Below are positions 40,948 to 51,423 of a stretch of DNA of 64,000 bases, piece after piece. Location: NCBI GenBank assembly GCA_900128395.1, contig LT649236.1, forward strand, positions 19,128 to 83,127, written 5' to 3'. The translations under genes and the position numbers were made by a program. Origin of the DNA: Stramenopiles sp. TOSAG23-2 (lineage: Eukaryota; Sar). The notes under the pieces were generated by a model that was not told the origin of the DNA, searched no databases, and worked only from the letters and a program-made list of their open reading frames with translations. The number at the start of each line of letters is the position of its first letter. The first letter of the stretch is position 1.

Positions 40948-43617
40948 TTACACACCGTTTACTTTATATCCTTCATCTTTACAATCCAATATTAAAATAT
41001 ATGGTGCATTTGCATTTTGCCAAGAACTGACGACTAATTTATATTCTCCCTCACGAATTTCATGATCACTTTCACAATATGCATAGCCATGTCGATAATT
41101 ACCACTTGTTAAAATTTCTTTCATATTATTTTTTTTATCATATAAGCTAATACTAATAGCAATTTCCTTCGGTGCTTGTAATTGTATACGCATGATAGTT
41201 GATACAACTATTTGTATGTTGTAAGAATTTCCTTTCACACTAGTACTTGACATTTGTGTTTTTGTCTTATCTAATTCATCTCTATTTGCACCACCTTTCC
41301 ATTCTCCTTTTATTTTACGTTCATTTGTTGCACTTCCTAAGGTAATTGGAATTTGTTTCATTTTAAACGGTACAGTACTAAATGTGCATAATGAAAATGT
41401 CATATCCCGTGTTTTTTCATATTGCGATATAACAATGGTATATAATTTATTTGAACCAACTCCATTTGGCACATCAAATCGTACTAAATAATTTGGATTG
41501 TTGGAATATGTACCATGAACCATCGGTTTGCCTGGATAAAATATACGTTTTAAAAATTTATTATCTTCAAAAATATGTAACGTTATATATTCAGCATGAA
41601 AGACATCTTTACGATTCAATGCATGTCTACATAGTAAGATCCATACGCTAGCAGCTTTGCTCCTATTGCCATCTCCGCCAGGTGGAATGTTAATACTCAA
41701 TGCATATTGTGGATTATATGCACAACTATATTTATCATTTTTAGGACCTTGCTTTTTTGGCCATGCGCCATGAAGTGTCTTGTTAAATTTAAACAAATTA
41801 CGTTTCCAATTTAAAAAAATGGTATCATAATATTTCAACAATGATCCATAATCAATCCAAAAAATACCATTATCCATTTGCATATGACCAACTTGATCAT
41901 ATGACAATGCTTTACGTAATTTTGGTGTCCAATTTTTCGTATCTTCAGGACAAAATGGGCCTTTCCAACGCACATGTGCCCATGGATTTTTTACAAGTAA
42001 CAATTTATATCCATGCACTTCCTTAGCATCTAGAACAGCATATGCATGGCCAGTTACTAATCCAATTCGATCCGCTTCAGCCTTTGTCATGGAATCGCCA
42101 GTTGCAACGGTAATTAAACAATCACCATATTTATGTGCATGGACTAACCTAGTCCACGTTCTATCTTTATCAAACGTCTCCGTTTTCCGTACATGAAAAC
42201 TTTCAGGTATCCACCCAGTCAATGAGAATAAATCAATACCTGAATTGGATCCGTCAAATTCATAACCACCATTTAATTTCATATATGCTTTTTCAATAAT
42301 ACTAACCCATAATTCATTTGGATTCGTACTATTACTACATAGTGGTTTCATTCTTTTATCGACAGGAAAGCGATCGTCTACAATTACTTTACGCGCAACA
42401 CCATTGTACCATAATTTAACCATATATTTACCACATGGATTATATACAGGTTGTCCACGTCTATTTTGGGGATATATAATATTAGTAATTAAACGTTTGC
42501 GAAACCTACGTTCATAACTAGCTGCTATACATAATGAACTTACGAAGGAACAATCTTCAATGACACTTTGTTTAATACAATATGGTGAGATCAATGATAT
42601 CATGCATGGTTCATCTGCAAATTGATTTGGTCGTGCCCATTTATGGAAATGTTTCTTTTGCGAATTCGATAATGCCAATAAACCATCTGGATCTTTAAAT
42701 GGTTCTGGAAATGCAAACTTTTCATTTAAATCTAAATCTAACCATGGTTGAAAGATTCTACCATTTATTCGTGATGATCGTTTTAAAGCTGCAATTTCTG
42801 ATGGTGATAATCTATTTCCAGATGATGGTTTTCTGATATTGATATTGGACGTAGGAACTTGTGGTAATGTTGGTACATTCTTTTTATTATTGTTTGATGA
42901 TTTTTCATTTGATGTGTATGGTGGTGGGGGTGGTTGTGGTGATTGCGATTTTTCATTTTTCTTATTGTCATCAGCATTATTATTATTATTATTATTATTA
43001 TATTTTTTTTCATAATTATTATTATTATTTTTCTTATTATCCATTTCTTCTTTAATTTTCTCTGCACGTGATAATATCCCAGACAATCTTGTACTATATT
43101 TTCTACGATCGTTTTCATTACCTTTCGACAATTTTATAGCATCTAAATAAAATGAAGCAGCTTGTTGGTACAATTGTAGTGCATTTTCTGTATAATTACC
43201 TTGTTCATCTTCAGCTAATGCACTTTCTAGATAAAAGTCTGCCGTGCGTACTACACGTGTTAAATTTTGGATTTTTCCACTATTATTATTATCATCATCA
43301 TTATCATTATTATTCTTACGTTTTTGTGCATTTGCTAATGTATTTAAATCTGTAATATCTTGCACAAATTCAATCGTTTTTGATTTTAACAATTCTATTT
43401 TACGACCATCTTTTTCTAATTCAGATATTTCTAAAAATATCTGTACACTTTCTTTTAATAATTCACATGCTTGATAATATTTATGTTTTTTTTTTAATTG
43501 ATTGGATTTTTCTGCACAATCAAATGCAGTGGTATATAAATATTTCAATCGTTTCGATGGGGATGAAATATCATTTGGTATACCATCATTGTTATTTTCA
43601 TTTGAAAACGTCGCCAT
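40948..43617 (-). CDS. CAPN7: CAPN7/PalB-type calpain cysteine protease
   Basis: This encodes 889 residues. Two helical MIT-like regions (about 22-92 and 125-195) are followed by an Asn/Pro-rich linker with Asn runs and then the calpain protease core (about 325-625). The catalytic triad is intact: C356 in VIEDCSFVSSL, H524 in TGHAYAVLD and N544 in VKNPWAHVRW. GKYMVKLWYNGVARKVIVDD and ALTGWIPE-like (SLTGWIPESF) segments are close to human CAPN7. The C-terminal ~260 residues form two beta C2-like domains (PVHGTYSNNPNYLVRF, YKLVVSSWQNANAP). CAPN7 binds ESCRT-III through MIT; fungal PalB acts in pH signalling. ESCRT-linked proteolysis is therefore likely. Calcium dependence is not expected for this group. 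Confidence 0.92.
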   Translation of the reverse strand: MATFSNENNNDGIPNDISSPSKRLKYLYTTAFDCAEKSNQLKKKHKYYQACELLKESVQIFLEISELEKDGRKIELLKSKTIEFVQDITDLNTLANAQKRKNNNDNDDDNNNSGKIQNLTRVVRTADFYLESALAEDEQGNYTENALQLYQQAASFYLDAIKLSKGNENDRRKYSTRLSGILSRAEKIKEEMDNKKNNNNNYEKKYNNNNNNNNADDNKKNEKSQSPQPPPPPYTSNEKSSNNNKKNVPTLPQVPTSNINIRKPSSGNRLSPSEIAALKRSSRINGRIFQPWLDLDLNEKFAFPEPFKDPDGLLALSNSQKKHFHKWARPNQFADEPCMISLISPYCIKQSVIEDCSFVSSLCIAASYERRFRKRLITNIIYPQNRRGQPVYNPCGKYMVKLWYNGVARKVIVDDRFPVDKRMKPLCSNSTNPNELWVSIIEKAYMKLNGGYEFDGSNSGIDLFSLTGWIPESFHVRKTETFDKDRTWTRLVHAHKYGDCLITVATGDSMTKAEADRIGLVTGHAYAVLDAKEVHGYKLLLVKNPWAHVRWKGPFCPEDTKNWTPKLRKALSYDQVGHMQMDNGIFWIDYGSLLKYYDTIFLNWKRNLFKFNKTLHGAWPKKQGPKNDKYSCAYNPQYALSINIPPGGDGNRSKAASVWILLCRHALNRKDVFHAEYITLHIFEDNKFLKRIFYPGKPMVHGTYSNNPNYLVRFDVPNGVGSNKLYTIVISQYEKTRDMTFSLCTFSTVPFKMKQIPITLGSATNERKIKGEWKGGANRDELDKTKTQMSSTSVKGNSYNIQIVVSTIMRIQLQAPKEIAISISLYDKKNNMKEILTSGNYRHGYAYCESDHEIREGEYKLVVSSWQNANAPYILILDCKDEGYKVNGV

Positions 43618-44130
43618 GTTTGAGGCAGGAATAACAAAGGTGATTGTTGTAGTTGCTTCAGAAATGTATACATCTTTCTTTTGTTCTTCTTCAATCGGTA
43701 ATAATACACTGTATAATAAATGTTTTTTTTTTTTTTAGTTAGCAATAATAGTGTTCTAAATGCATAATGTGAATGATGGACTTTCCTCCACCATCACCAC
43801 AGCAGCAGCAGCAGAGTAGGTGCACATCACTAAAATCACGGAGACGACAAAAATGTTGATCAATCTTTGAAATCATCATCCGTGCATCCGTGTCTGGTGC
43901 TCTGTCCGTGTGGAAAATCGCTGGCGGGCTGGTCAAAAGCAGAAGGTGCGCAGCTGGTTTATATAATGCTGTGTGCTTGTATTTTGATTTATATGGTGGT
44001 ACTGTAGTGCTATTCATTCTTTATTCGTTCTATATATGAAGACTTTTTTTAAGAAGTGTGGATTTTTCCATTTAAACCGGCACACTATTGGAACTATTGA
44101 TTTTTTACTGATTTAGTATATACACAGCAT

Positions 44131-44252
44131 GTAGCATACAGACACCATTAAACAAAATGAAGAAGATGTTTTAAAAGGATTTATAAAAAGGAGGGGAGAT
44201 TTGACATCATTACAAATACCATTGTGCAAAGAACGATACAAAAAACATGTAA
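44131..44252 (+). pseudogene. Coding-like fragment without start
   Basis: An open plus frame after TAG reads DTIKQNEEDVLKGFIKRR and then GDLTSLQIPLCKERYKKHV. This is balanced and protein-like, unlike the AT-driven sequence that follows. It has no in-frame ATG. A CAG at about 44130 could be an acceptor and CAT|GTAATA at its end a weak donor. It may be an internal exon of an unrecognised spliced gene, a gene remnant, or chance. The fully AT-rich continuation to 44407 is not believed. Confidence 0.25.
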
Positions 44253-44718
44253 TATATATATTAATAAATGTAAGATATATATATCTATACACACACAACA
44301 TCAAACAATTTAATAGAATATACAAATCTTATCAATTGGAAGATATATATATATATATAGAATATTATATTATATTATATCGTAGAATTGATTCGACAGA
44401 TAGGTGAAATTTCCTAGATTAATCAATGTGGTATCAATCTCCTAAAAGAATAAATCTAACTTGTAAAAGTATAAGATGATCTTCAAATAATATTATATAA
44501 ATAATATATTGTTTTATAAATTGTAAATTGTTAAGTTATAGAACTTATACAACTATATAACTCTCTTTTCTCATGTACTATTCATGAATGTATGTAATTT
44601 GTTTGTATATTTACCAAATTGAATGATTTATAACGGCATTTCATCCAATTTATGGTATTTTAATGCTGTGAATATGGTATCGCAACATTGTGCCTTTTGT
44701 TCTCTTTGTTTTATTTAG

Positions 44719-44808
44719 GTACAATATTGTATTGTTAGAGGTACAGGTATTATATAATCCTCATAGCAGCCATACAATATTGTAAGAGGTATAATCCTCA
44801 TAGCAGCC
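44719..44808. repeat. Diverged short tandem duplication
   Basis: TACAATATTGTA..GAGGTA..TATAATCCTCATAGCAGCCATA occurs twice in direct order (about 44720-44774 and 44773-44808). The second copy lacks ~16 bp. It is an older relative of the perfect duplications at 16673 and 17433. Confidence 0.7.
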
Positions 44809-44951
44809 ATATATAGACATATAACATATATAGACACTCTATGTTTCCATCTGTTTTTTTGAACACACAGAAAAAAAAAGGTAAAAAGTGTGTGCGTCAA
44901 AAGTGTGTAAAACAACAAATAAATTTTACACTCTCTTTTTTTATTTTATTT

Positions 44952-45671
44952 TTATAAAAACTCATTACTACTGCTTGTTGTAGATTTTTTTCGTGGAGAA
45001 ACAACCGTTGCTCTTCTCGCGTGAGTTTCTTTTCGATCTTGTGATTGTACTTTTGTAGAATCGTTTTGATGTTTTTTTTGTTGACGTTTCTTTAATCTTT
45101 GTTGTAGATGATTTCGTTTTTTTTCCGTTTGAGCTGCTAAAGCTTGTGTGTGTTGATCCGCTGCTTTTTGAGTGTCTTCCATTAAAACCTCAACTCTTGC
45201 TTCTGCATGAATTTTTGATGATTGATCATCCATTATCGTTGCAGTTGCAGACATATGCTGTTTTAAATCTTGTCTCTTTTGATCAATTTCTCTTTGTAAC
45301 CGTTCCAGTTCCTCTTTCTTTGATGCTAATTGACCCCGTATATCATTGGTACCAGCCATAAAACGATTCATTTCACCGATGACTTCCGAAAACACACCTA
45401 CATCTATAAAACTTAAAAGAAATTCTTTACCACCTTTTGCAGCTGTCAATGTAATTTTAAGTTCCTGTGTATTTTTTTTACTGAATGTGCTAATACTATT
45501 AAATTGTATTGTAATCCTTTTTTTTAGATTATCGCTTACTAACGCTACACCAATATCTTTTAATACTAGAAAATGAACAACTTTTGTCGAATTAGGAAGG
45601 GAGCCAGGGAAGGGATTTTCTAATACATGGACTAAGCATTCTTTTATATTTCCTTTTGACAATCGGTGCAT
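44952..45671 (-). CDS. PH-like / coiled-coil protein, unknown
   Basis: The ATG at 45671 (MHRLSKGNIKECLVHVLENPFPG) gives 239 residues. The N-terminal ~105 residues look like a beta sandwich ending in a helix (VVHFLVLKDIGVALVSDNLK ... KEFLLSFIDVGVFSEVIGEM), the pattern of a PH-type fold. A charged coiled coil follows (about 108-200: KKEELERLQREIDQKRQD), then a basic Lys/Gln/Ser tail. There is no signal peptide or membrane segment. A PH-like domain plus coiled coil is common in ciliary and trafficking proteins, but I cannot name a family. Its start faces the SH3/RhoGAP gene. Confidence 0.7.
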   Translation of the reverse strand: MHRLSKGNIKECLVHVLENPFPGSLPNSTKVVHFLVLKDIGVALVSDNLKKRITIQFNSISTFSKKNTQELKITLTAAKGGKEFLLSFIDVGVFSEVIGEMNRFMAGTNDIRGQLASKKEELERLQREIDQKRQDLKQHMSATATIMDDQSSKIHAEARVEVLMEDTQKAADQHTQALAAQTEKKRNHLQQRLKKRQQKKHQNDSTKVQSQDRKETHARRATVVSPRKKSTTSSSNEFL

Positions 45672-45674
45672 CAA

Positions 45675-46213
45675 TAGATTATAATATATTGTAAGCTTTC
45701 ATGATATGATAATAATAGTGATGAATTATTTAATATTCGTATTTATTTATTTATATATTTTTATATATATTCTATCTTATTTTTTTCCCGAACACACACA
45801 TATACCATGTATATCATTTATACCAATATTTTTACATTTACACATTTACCACAATAAAGAAATACAATTATATATACAGTTATATACCAGGTACAGTGCT
45901 ACAGTTGTTATACGGATGTGTGCAAAAACAGTAAAACGGCTACTAAAAAAACCTTATATTAATGAAAAAAAAACACTTAAAAGCGGCACAATTCGACAAA
46001 TTTTATTATATTTTTTTATCATCATAACAACATATATTATGCACACATCATAGTATCATTGGAATCATAGAAGAAAAAAAATAAAATGTTGAATGGAGCG
46101 AGAGAAAGGGAAAAACTATCAATATCACGTTTGATTAATTTTTTTATTTATTAAGCCCGTACTAGATTGTTGTTGTTGTTTATTTCATTTGTCACACACA
46201 ACGATAAATAATT
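45675..46213. promoter_or_regulatory. Divergent spacer
   Basis: This 539-bp, AT-rich spacer contains exact TACCAGGTA at 45885-45893 and T/A runs. The small plus frame across it is AT-driven. No gene is supported. Confidence 0.4.
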
Positions 46214-48465
46214 ATGTCAAAAGTTGTTGCATTTGCACGTGCTTCCTACCCATGCGAAGCAGATACAGACCATGAATTATCATTTATACGTGGGGACGTA
46301 TTGGATATATATGAAATTGGTGATGATGGTTGGTGGACTGCAGCATTGGGAAATAATAGAGGATTAGTGCCACAACAATATATTAAACCTGTACAAACGC
46401 TTGATACGCTATTGCATTTCATCCGGTTGTACCATTCCAATGTAAATAATATTTTTGCCGAAAAAAATATTAATCAACAATTTGTACAACAAGTGAAACA
46501 AGTTGTTACTGGTGGTATGAAACATTTAGTATTGGTTCAAAGTTTATATAATTGCAACCCATATGCACTTGCACAAGCTGTAAAAGATGAATTAAAAAGG
46601 CAAAAAAATCCATTGATACCATCATCTTTGTATAACACATTAGTAGCTATAGATAAAAGCTTAGGAGGCGTTGGATATGATCAGGATATTATTGGTCCTC
46701 TGGGTAACTTATTGAAAACGAAAATCGCTAACTTGCCATATTTGACTTTATCAGCACTATTTCGCACACTTGGGTCATTAAGTAATACGGATAGAAATAT
46801 ATTAGCATATTCATTTGGTCCATTAATATTACACCCGGAAGTACAAAATCTAGATACATTAATGAAACATCAAAAAGTTGTGAATAATTTTACATTATTT
46901 CTTATAGAAAATGCAGGTCGTATATTCAATGTACCAATGATTCGATTGAATAATAATAATAATAATAATAATAGTACCAGTAATCTGATGAGCAACATGA
47001 TGAATAATAATAATATGGCAATCAACAACAATAACAATGCACCTCCATTACGAAAAAAACCTTCAAAGCAAAATCATGTATTGCAACCACAACCACAACA
47101 ACAACAACAGCAGCAGCAGCAACAACAACGAGTTTATCGGAATAGTGCTGGTAGTAATAATAGCAGTAGCAGCACGTTATTCAATGATGATATACCTATG
47201 GTTTCTCCATCGTCAATTAGTCGAGAAGCTTCTTCCAATTCATTGAGAGATTCAATAATTACCCTAGAGCCTATTCAGATGGATGTACAATCATCTAATG
47301 ATAATTATCTTCAACCGCCTCCAACAACGGTTATGCAACCAATGAATGTCAGTGTACCTCAACAACAAAGACAATCACCTAAACCAGCCCCGCCACCAAG
47401 AAATGCACCGACACCACCAACACGAACGGTTATGCAACCAATGAATGCCAGTGTGCCTCAACAACAAAGACAATCATCTAAACCAACTCCGCCACCAAGG
47501 AAAGCACCTACACCACCAACACGAACGGTAAACAAACCAACACCACCAATACGAACAGTAAACAAACCAGTACCACCCAAAAGAACAATAAATGCACCAC
47601 AACGTTCTGGCTCCAATGAGATGAACCGACCACCTGCACGTTCTGCACCAAAGCGACCTACACCAAAAAAGAGAAATTCAAATGATAACGATATTAATAA
47701 TAACATAGCAACGACACGGTCAAGTCCAATTAACAACAATAAAGTATATTCGGATGATAAACCACCAACACCTAAACCAAGGAAACACAAACCAAGTATT
47801 GATAATAACATGAAAGTATCACCTGTAAAAACCGAGGATCAGCAGGCTGGACGTCAAACAAGAGCTACTAATTTTTCGGCTACAAAAAATATGTTTAATG
47901 GAAAGCAAAGACAGCAGCAGCAACAAGAAGCGAAGAAAACGCATGCTATCAGTCCATCATCACGAACAAATAAAGCAGATTTTTTAGCAAAAGCAAATAT
48001 GTTCAACAAGCCAAAAAATCAAGTACAGAAAACACAGCAGGTAGTGAAAAAACATGCAGTCAGTCCATCATCACGGACAAATAAAGCGGCTTTTATAGCA
48101 AAAGCTAATATGTTTGATAATAAACAATCGAAAGTAGTGAAAGAGAAACCAAAGCCACAACCAAAAAGTAACAATTCTGCGGCATTCAAAGCAAGAGCAA
48201 ATATGTTCAATTCAAAGCCAACAGCAGTAGCAGCAGAGCAAAAGCCTGTACATCCTAAACAACAACAGCAAAAAAAAGTAGTTCCTAAAAAGAAACAAGT
48301 GCAACAGCAACAGCGAGTTGTTTCCCCAATTCTCCCAGAACCGTCTAATAATCAAATTACAACATCTTCTACTCGTGGTGGTGTTAGCAGTCAAGGAAAT
48401 GCAAGTCCTCCACAGCCTACGAGAAACAATAATAATTTTGCACGCCCACCATATCCTATGAGCAG

Positions 48466-48507
<42 letters not shown>

Positions 48508-49486
48508 GCCAGTTCCACAACATCCTGCAAGAATTAATAATATTGGACGACCACCACCGCCATTACCATTACCAGCACACCCTATTGCACGAATGCCGCC
48601 ACCATTACCAATTCAGAGAAACAACAACCCACCACCACTGCCAGTGCCAGCAAAAAATACTAACAATAATATGAAAAATCGTGCCCCGGTTATGCAAGTT
48701 GGAAATTTATTAGCCGAGATTCGTGCAGGTAAAAACTTGAAAAAAACGAAGGTAAATTCAAGTAATGGTGGTAAAAAAAAAGTAAAAAAACAAGTCGGTG
48801 GAGGAGGGGGCATTATGGCTCAAATGTTGCGGCGACAGCAAGAAATTAAAGCAAAACAACGAAATAGAAAAGGGGGCAAACGTTTAACAGGCATAGGAGG
48901 TAGTTTTCTGAACAAGAGCAATAATGACGATAGCGATAATAGTGTTGTTAAGAAATCGTTAAAGAAGAAAAGTGCACCAGTAGTACCTAAGAGAAAATCA
49001 ACTTTAAAAGGCCGTGGAAAACCCATTCCACCAAAAAGATCTGTATATGGTAAATCTAATAATAAGCCTGCACGTCCATCGCCAAAACATCCATCATCAA
49101 TTAATAATAACATTAGAAACATGCCCCAAATGCCAAGAGGTGTCATGCCACGACCAATGCCAATGGGAAGACCACCACCACCATTGCCAATGAGTAGTGG
49201 AAGACCGCCGCCACCATTACCAATGAATAGTGGAAGGCCGCCTGCACCTCGTCCTATGATGACAGGTGGTATGAACTCGTTACTAGCAGAAATCCAAAGA
49301 GGAAAAAAGTTGAAATCTGTTAAAACTACAACAAAGAGCGATGGTGATAATAAAAAAAGTAATAAAAAAGCTGTTGGTGGTGGTGGAGGGGGTTTGATGG
49401 CTCAAATGTTACTTAGACAGCAACAAATGAAATCGAAACGAAAGAAACGAAAAGGTGGAAAAAGATTGACTGGAATTGATTTTTAA
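46214..49486 (+). CDS. SH3-RhoGAP-WH2 actin regulator
   Basis: This encodes 1090 residues. SH3 domain 1-60 is present (AFARASYPCEADTDHELSF, GWWTAAL, GLVPQQYI). A RhoGAP-like fold follows at about 70-240 (NPYALAQAVKDELKRQ, NPLIPSSLY, LPYLTLSALF, YSFGPLILHP). The arginine-finger motif usually near its N-terminus is not visible, so GAP activity is doubtful. A long Asn/Gln/Pro-rich linker has PPxPxR SH3-binding repeats and four short NMF motifs (about 555-670). Two WH2 motifs (GNLLAEIRAGKNLKK; NSLLAEIQRGKKLKS) are each followed by a Gly run and a basic helix ending KGGKRLTGI. This is WASP/verprolin-like wiring: Rho-type GTPase, SH3 partners and actin monomers, at the cell cortex. Confidence 0.85.
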
Positions 49487-49688
49487 AAAGAAAGAAAAAA
49501 GAAACGTAAAAACGTTTGTACGAATCGTATATACTCGTATCATACGTATTTATATTAAAAAATATTTTTTGCTTATTTTAGATATATAATAAACACACAC
49601 ACACACTATCTCAATTTTAGCACAACCAGAAATGCTAATTCCTGCCGTATGCCCCCCCCCGTGTATATATTATATATATATACGCGCT
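49487..49688. other. Convergent spacer with TACGAATCGTA and CTCGTA
   Basis: TACGAATCGTA lies at 49519-49529 and CTCGTA at 49534-49539, followed by a CA repeat (about 49592-49607) and a C run near 49654. No gene was seen. Confidence 0.5.
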
Positions 49689-50759
49689 TTATTGTTGTGA
49701 TTTTAAATATAAATCAACTTTTGATAAACCCCATGAAGCACCACCTAAATTAGTTTCTGCATTTTTACCTAATTTAGTTCCAAAAGTTACTTTAAGAGTA
49801 TCTGATGAATGCTTTGCTGTAATATCTATTGGTACAGAAAATTTCATTTCAACAACTTGCTCGTCGCCACATACATTCACACCACTTGCTTTTTTACTAG
49901 TTGAAGCAGCTGCACTGTATGATTGTGTCCATACGTATTCACTTTCTGGAACACCTTGTGCATTTGGTGCACCTGTACTAACTTTTAAATATGCATATTC
50001 ACCCATCCATAAATCTATCATATGAAACGTTGCAATAATACGTATTGCACTATGTTTTCTTAATCCTGTATATGTTTTGGAAATTTCACCAACGGTGAAC
50101 GCACCAGGGCCACCAAGCATGGTGACACCACCACAACTTTGTATTTCCATATCCATACTAGCATGTTCTGCTTCCCAACCACGTGTACTATTTTTACTTT
50201 TACCTCTTGCAATATCAAAAGTATCGGTGACTGCTACACCCCATTGTAACATAGGACCAACTGCATAACCTTCAGCTGCATCCACATCTTTTCCTTTCAA
50301 TACTTTGGTATTGGTTTTTACACTATTGCCTTTCACAGCTAAATATGGACTTTCTTTATCACCTTGTCTAATATTGAACTCCCCTTCACTATTTGCACTA
50401 ATGGAATAACTTTTTTCTACAACTCTTCCTAAACGTAAAGTAGCACTTTTACCAACTGGAGCGGATAATTTTAATTCACCAACACCAGCTACATTGCCTT
50501 TGGCATCCACCTTGTGTTCCTCAACTTCTACGAAGGATAATGGTGTTTGTTGTGCAAGTTCTTCAACTTCCATGATCGTTCTTTTAGTACATACACCTTT
50601 CGTTGCTTTCTCTCCACCAGCTGTAAAACATAATTCTCGTTGTGAACAGTCCGAATGTTTAGCACATGGTGCCATTTCTGTACCATTAACGTTGGATACA
50701 ACTACTATACATAATATGAACGCGATATTCGCAACAATGGCTAACATGTTATTTTTCAT
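49689..50759 (-). CDS. Secreted Cys-rich protein, unknown family
   Basis: This encodes 356 residues. A signal peptide (NMLAIVANIAFILCIVVVSN) is followed by a small Cys cluster (CAKHSDCSQRELC, then a Cys near residue 57), a beta-rich middle, and a C-terminal domain about 205-356. That domain has SCGGVTMLGGPGAFTVG and IIATFHMIDLWMGEYAYLK, a pattern I associate with uncharacterised secreted beta-sandwich proteins of ciliates and algae. No membrane anchor follows, so it is extracellular or cell-surface associated. The gene converges with the RhoGAP/WH2 gene and diverges from the BPI gene. The function is unknown. Confidence 0.75.
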   Translation of the reverse strand: MKNNMLAIVANIAFILCIVVVSNVNGTEMAPCAKHSDCSQRELCFTAGGEKATKGVCTKRTIMEVEELAQQTPLSFVEVEEHKVDAKGNVAGVGELKLSAPVGKSATLRLGRVVEKSYSISANSEGEFNIRQGDKESPYLAVKGNSVKTNTKVLKGKDVDAAEGYAVGPMLQWGVAVTDTFDIARGKSKNSTRGWEAEHASMDMEIQSCGGVTMLGGPGAFTVGEISKTYTGLRKHSAIRIIATFHMIDLWMGEYAYLKVSTGAPNAQGVPESEYVWTQSYSAAASTSKKASGVNVCGDEQVVEMKFSVPIDITAKHSSDTLKVTFGTKLGKNAETNLGGASWGLSKVDLYLKSQQ

Positions 50760-50962
50760 GATTCTTATAAATATGAATATTATATATAAATATATATATA
50801 ATATAATATATATATATGATGATGATAATGTTGATGAATATGATCTGTGTATCTCCTATTTATATTTTCTATTCCATTGATCTTAATTGATGATTTCTAT
50901 TCCGCCCTCTTTTTTTTACTTCCTTTTCTTTTGTTCACACTTCGTTATAGTCACTTGTAGTC

Positions 50963-51165
50963 TAAGAAATCCTTTTACTCCTATCAATCCTCAGAAACTA
51001 AGACTCTTACCTCTTACACCTAACGTAGTGTGCTAGTATTCAATTCTATCAATGTAACATGTTTTTAAAAAATATTCTAATTGGTAAGAAATCCTTTTTA
51101 CTCCTATCAATCTTCAGAAACTTACAGTAGACCTCTCACCTAACGTAGTGTTTAAAAAATATTCT
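50963..51165. repeat. Diverged tandem duplication
   Basis: Copy 1 (50963-51078) and copy 2 (51085-51165) share in order AAGAAATCC, TACTCCTATCAATC, TCAGAAAC, CACCTAACGTAGTGT and TTTAAAAAATATTCT. Copy 2 carries a deletion of ~36 bp and substitutions. Confidence 0.85.
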
Positions 51166-51317
51166 CGATGCTACATTGATGTTATTATATACCAGGTATT
51201 TAGCATTGGCGCTCAGCATAACCAGCAGAGAACCATCATCAATCCAAGAAGAGCAACAAGAAGTGCATGCAAGTGGCCAATTGAAGATGATATTAAAAAA
51301 ATAGAAAAGCAGAACAA

Positions 51318-51320
<3 letters not shown>

Positions 51321-51348
<28 letters not shown>
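51321..51348. repeat. (GT)n microsatellite
   Basis: A pure GT run of about 14 units lies in the leader of the BPI-like gene. Confidence 0.95.
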
Positions 51349-51352
<4 letters not shown>

Positions 51353-51423
51353 CATGTGTATATGGATCGACAGCGAACTACAACAACGACATTAACAACA
51401 ACAACATTAAGAAGAAAAACAGG

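Larger units (their letters stand above)
43618..44951. other. Long tandem spacer with a coding-like fragment and a local duplication
   Basis: This 1.33-kb AT-rich spacer contains a 13-bp T run near 43725, a (CAG)n-like stretch (43800-43817), a coding-like fragment at about 44131-44252 (listed separately), (TA)n at 44343-44358 and a diverged tandem duplication (44719-44808). No complete gene was recognised. Confidence 0.4.
50760..51423. promoter_or_regulatory. Divergent spacer with tandem duplication and GT repeat
   Basis: This lies between the secreted-protein start and the BPI ATG. It includes a diverged duplication (50963-51165), exact TACCAGGTA (51190-51198) and (GT)n at 51321-51348. The frame open from 51148 to 51423 has no ATG and is leader. 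Confidence 0.5.

Noticed and set aside
43739-44017. 92-residue minus frame with a Cys run
   Set aside because: The Cys run is a translated CAG repeat. There is no domain, and the rest looks like spacer sequence.
45706-46053. 115-residue plus frame of aromatic/Ile-rich sequence
   Set aside because: The composition follows TAT/ATT repeats. It sits in a divergent spacer and has no motif.
51148-51423. N-terminal extension of the BPI-like protein
   Set aside because: It begins with GTG, includes a translated GT repeat (Cys-Val run), and would bury a clear signal peptide that starts at 51424.
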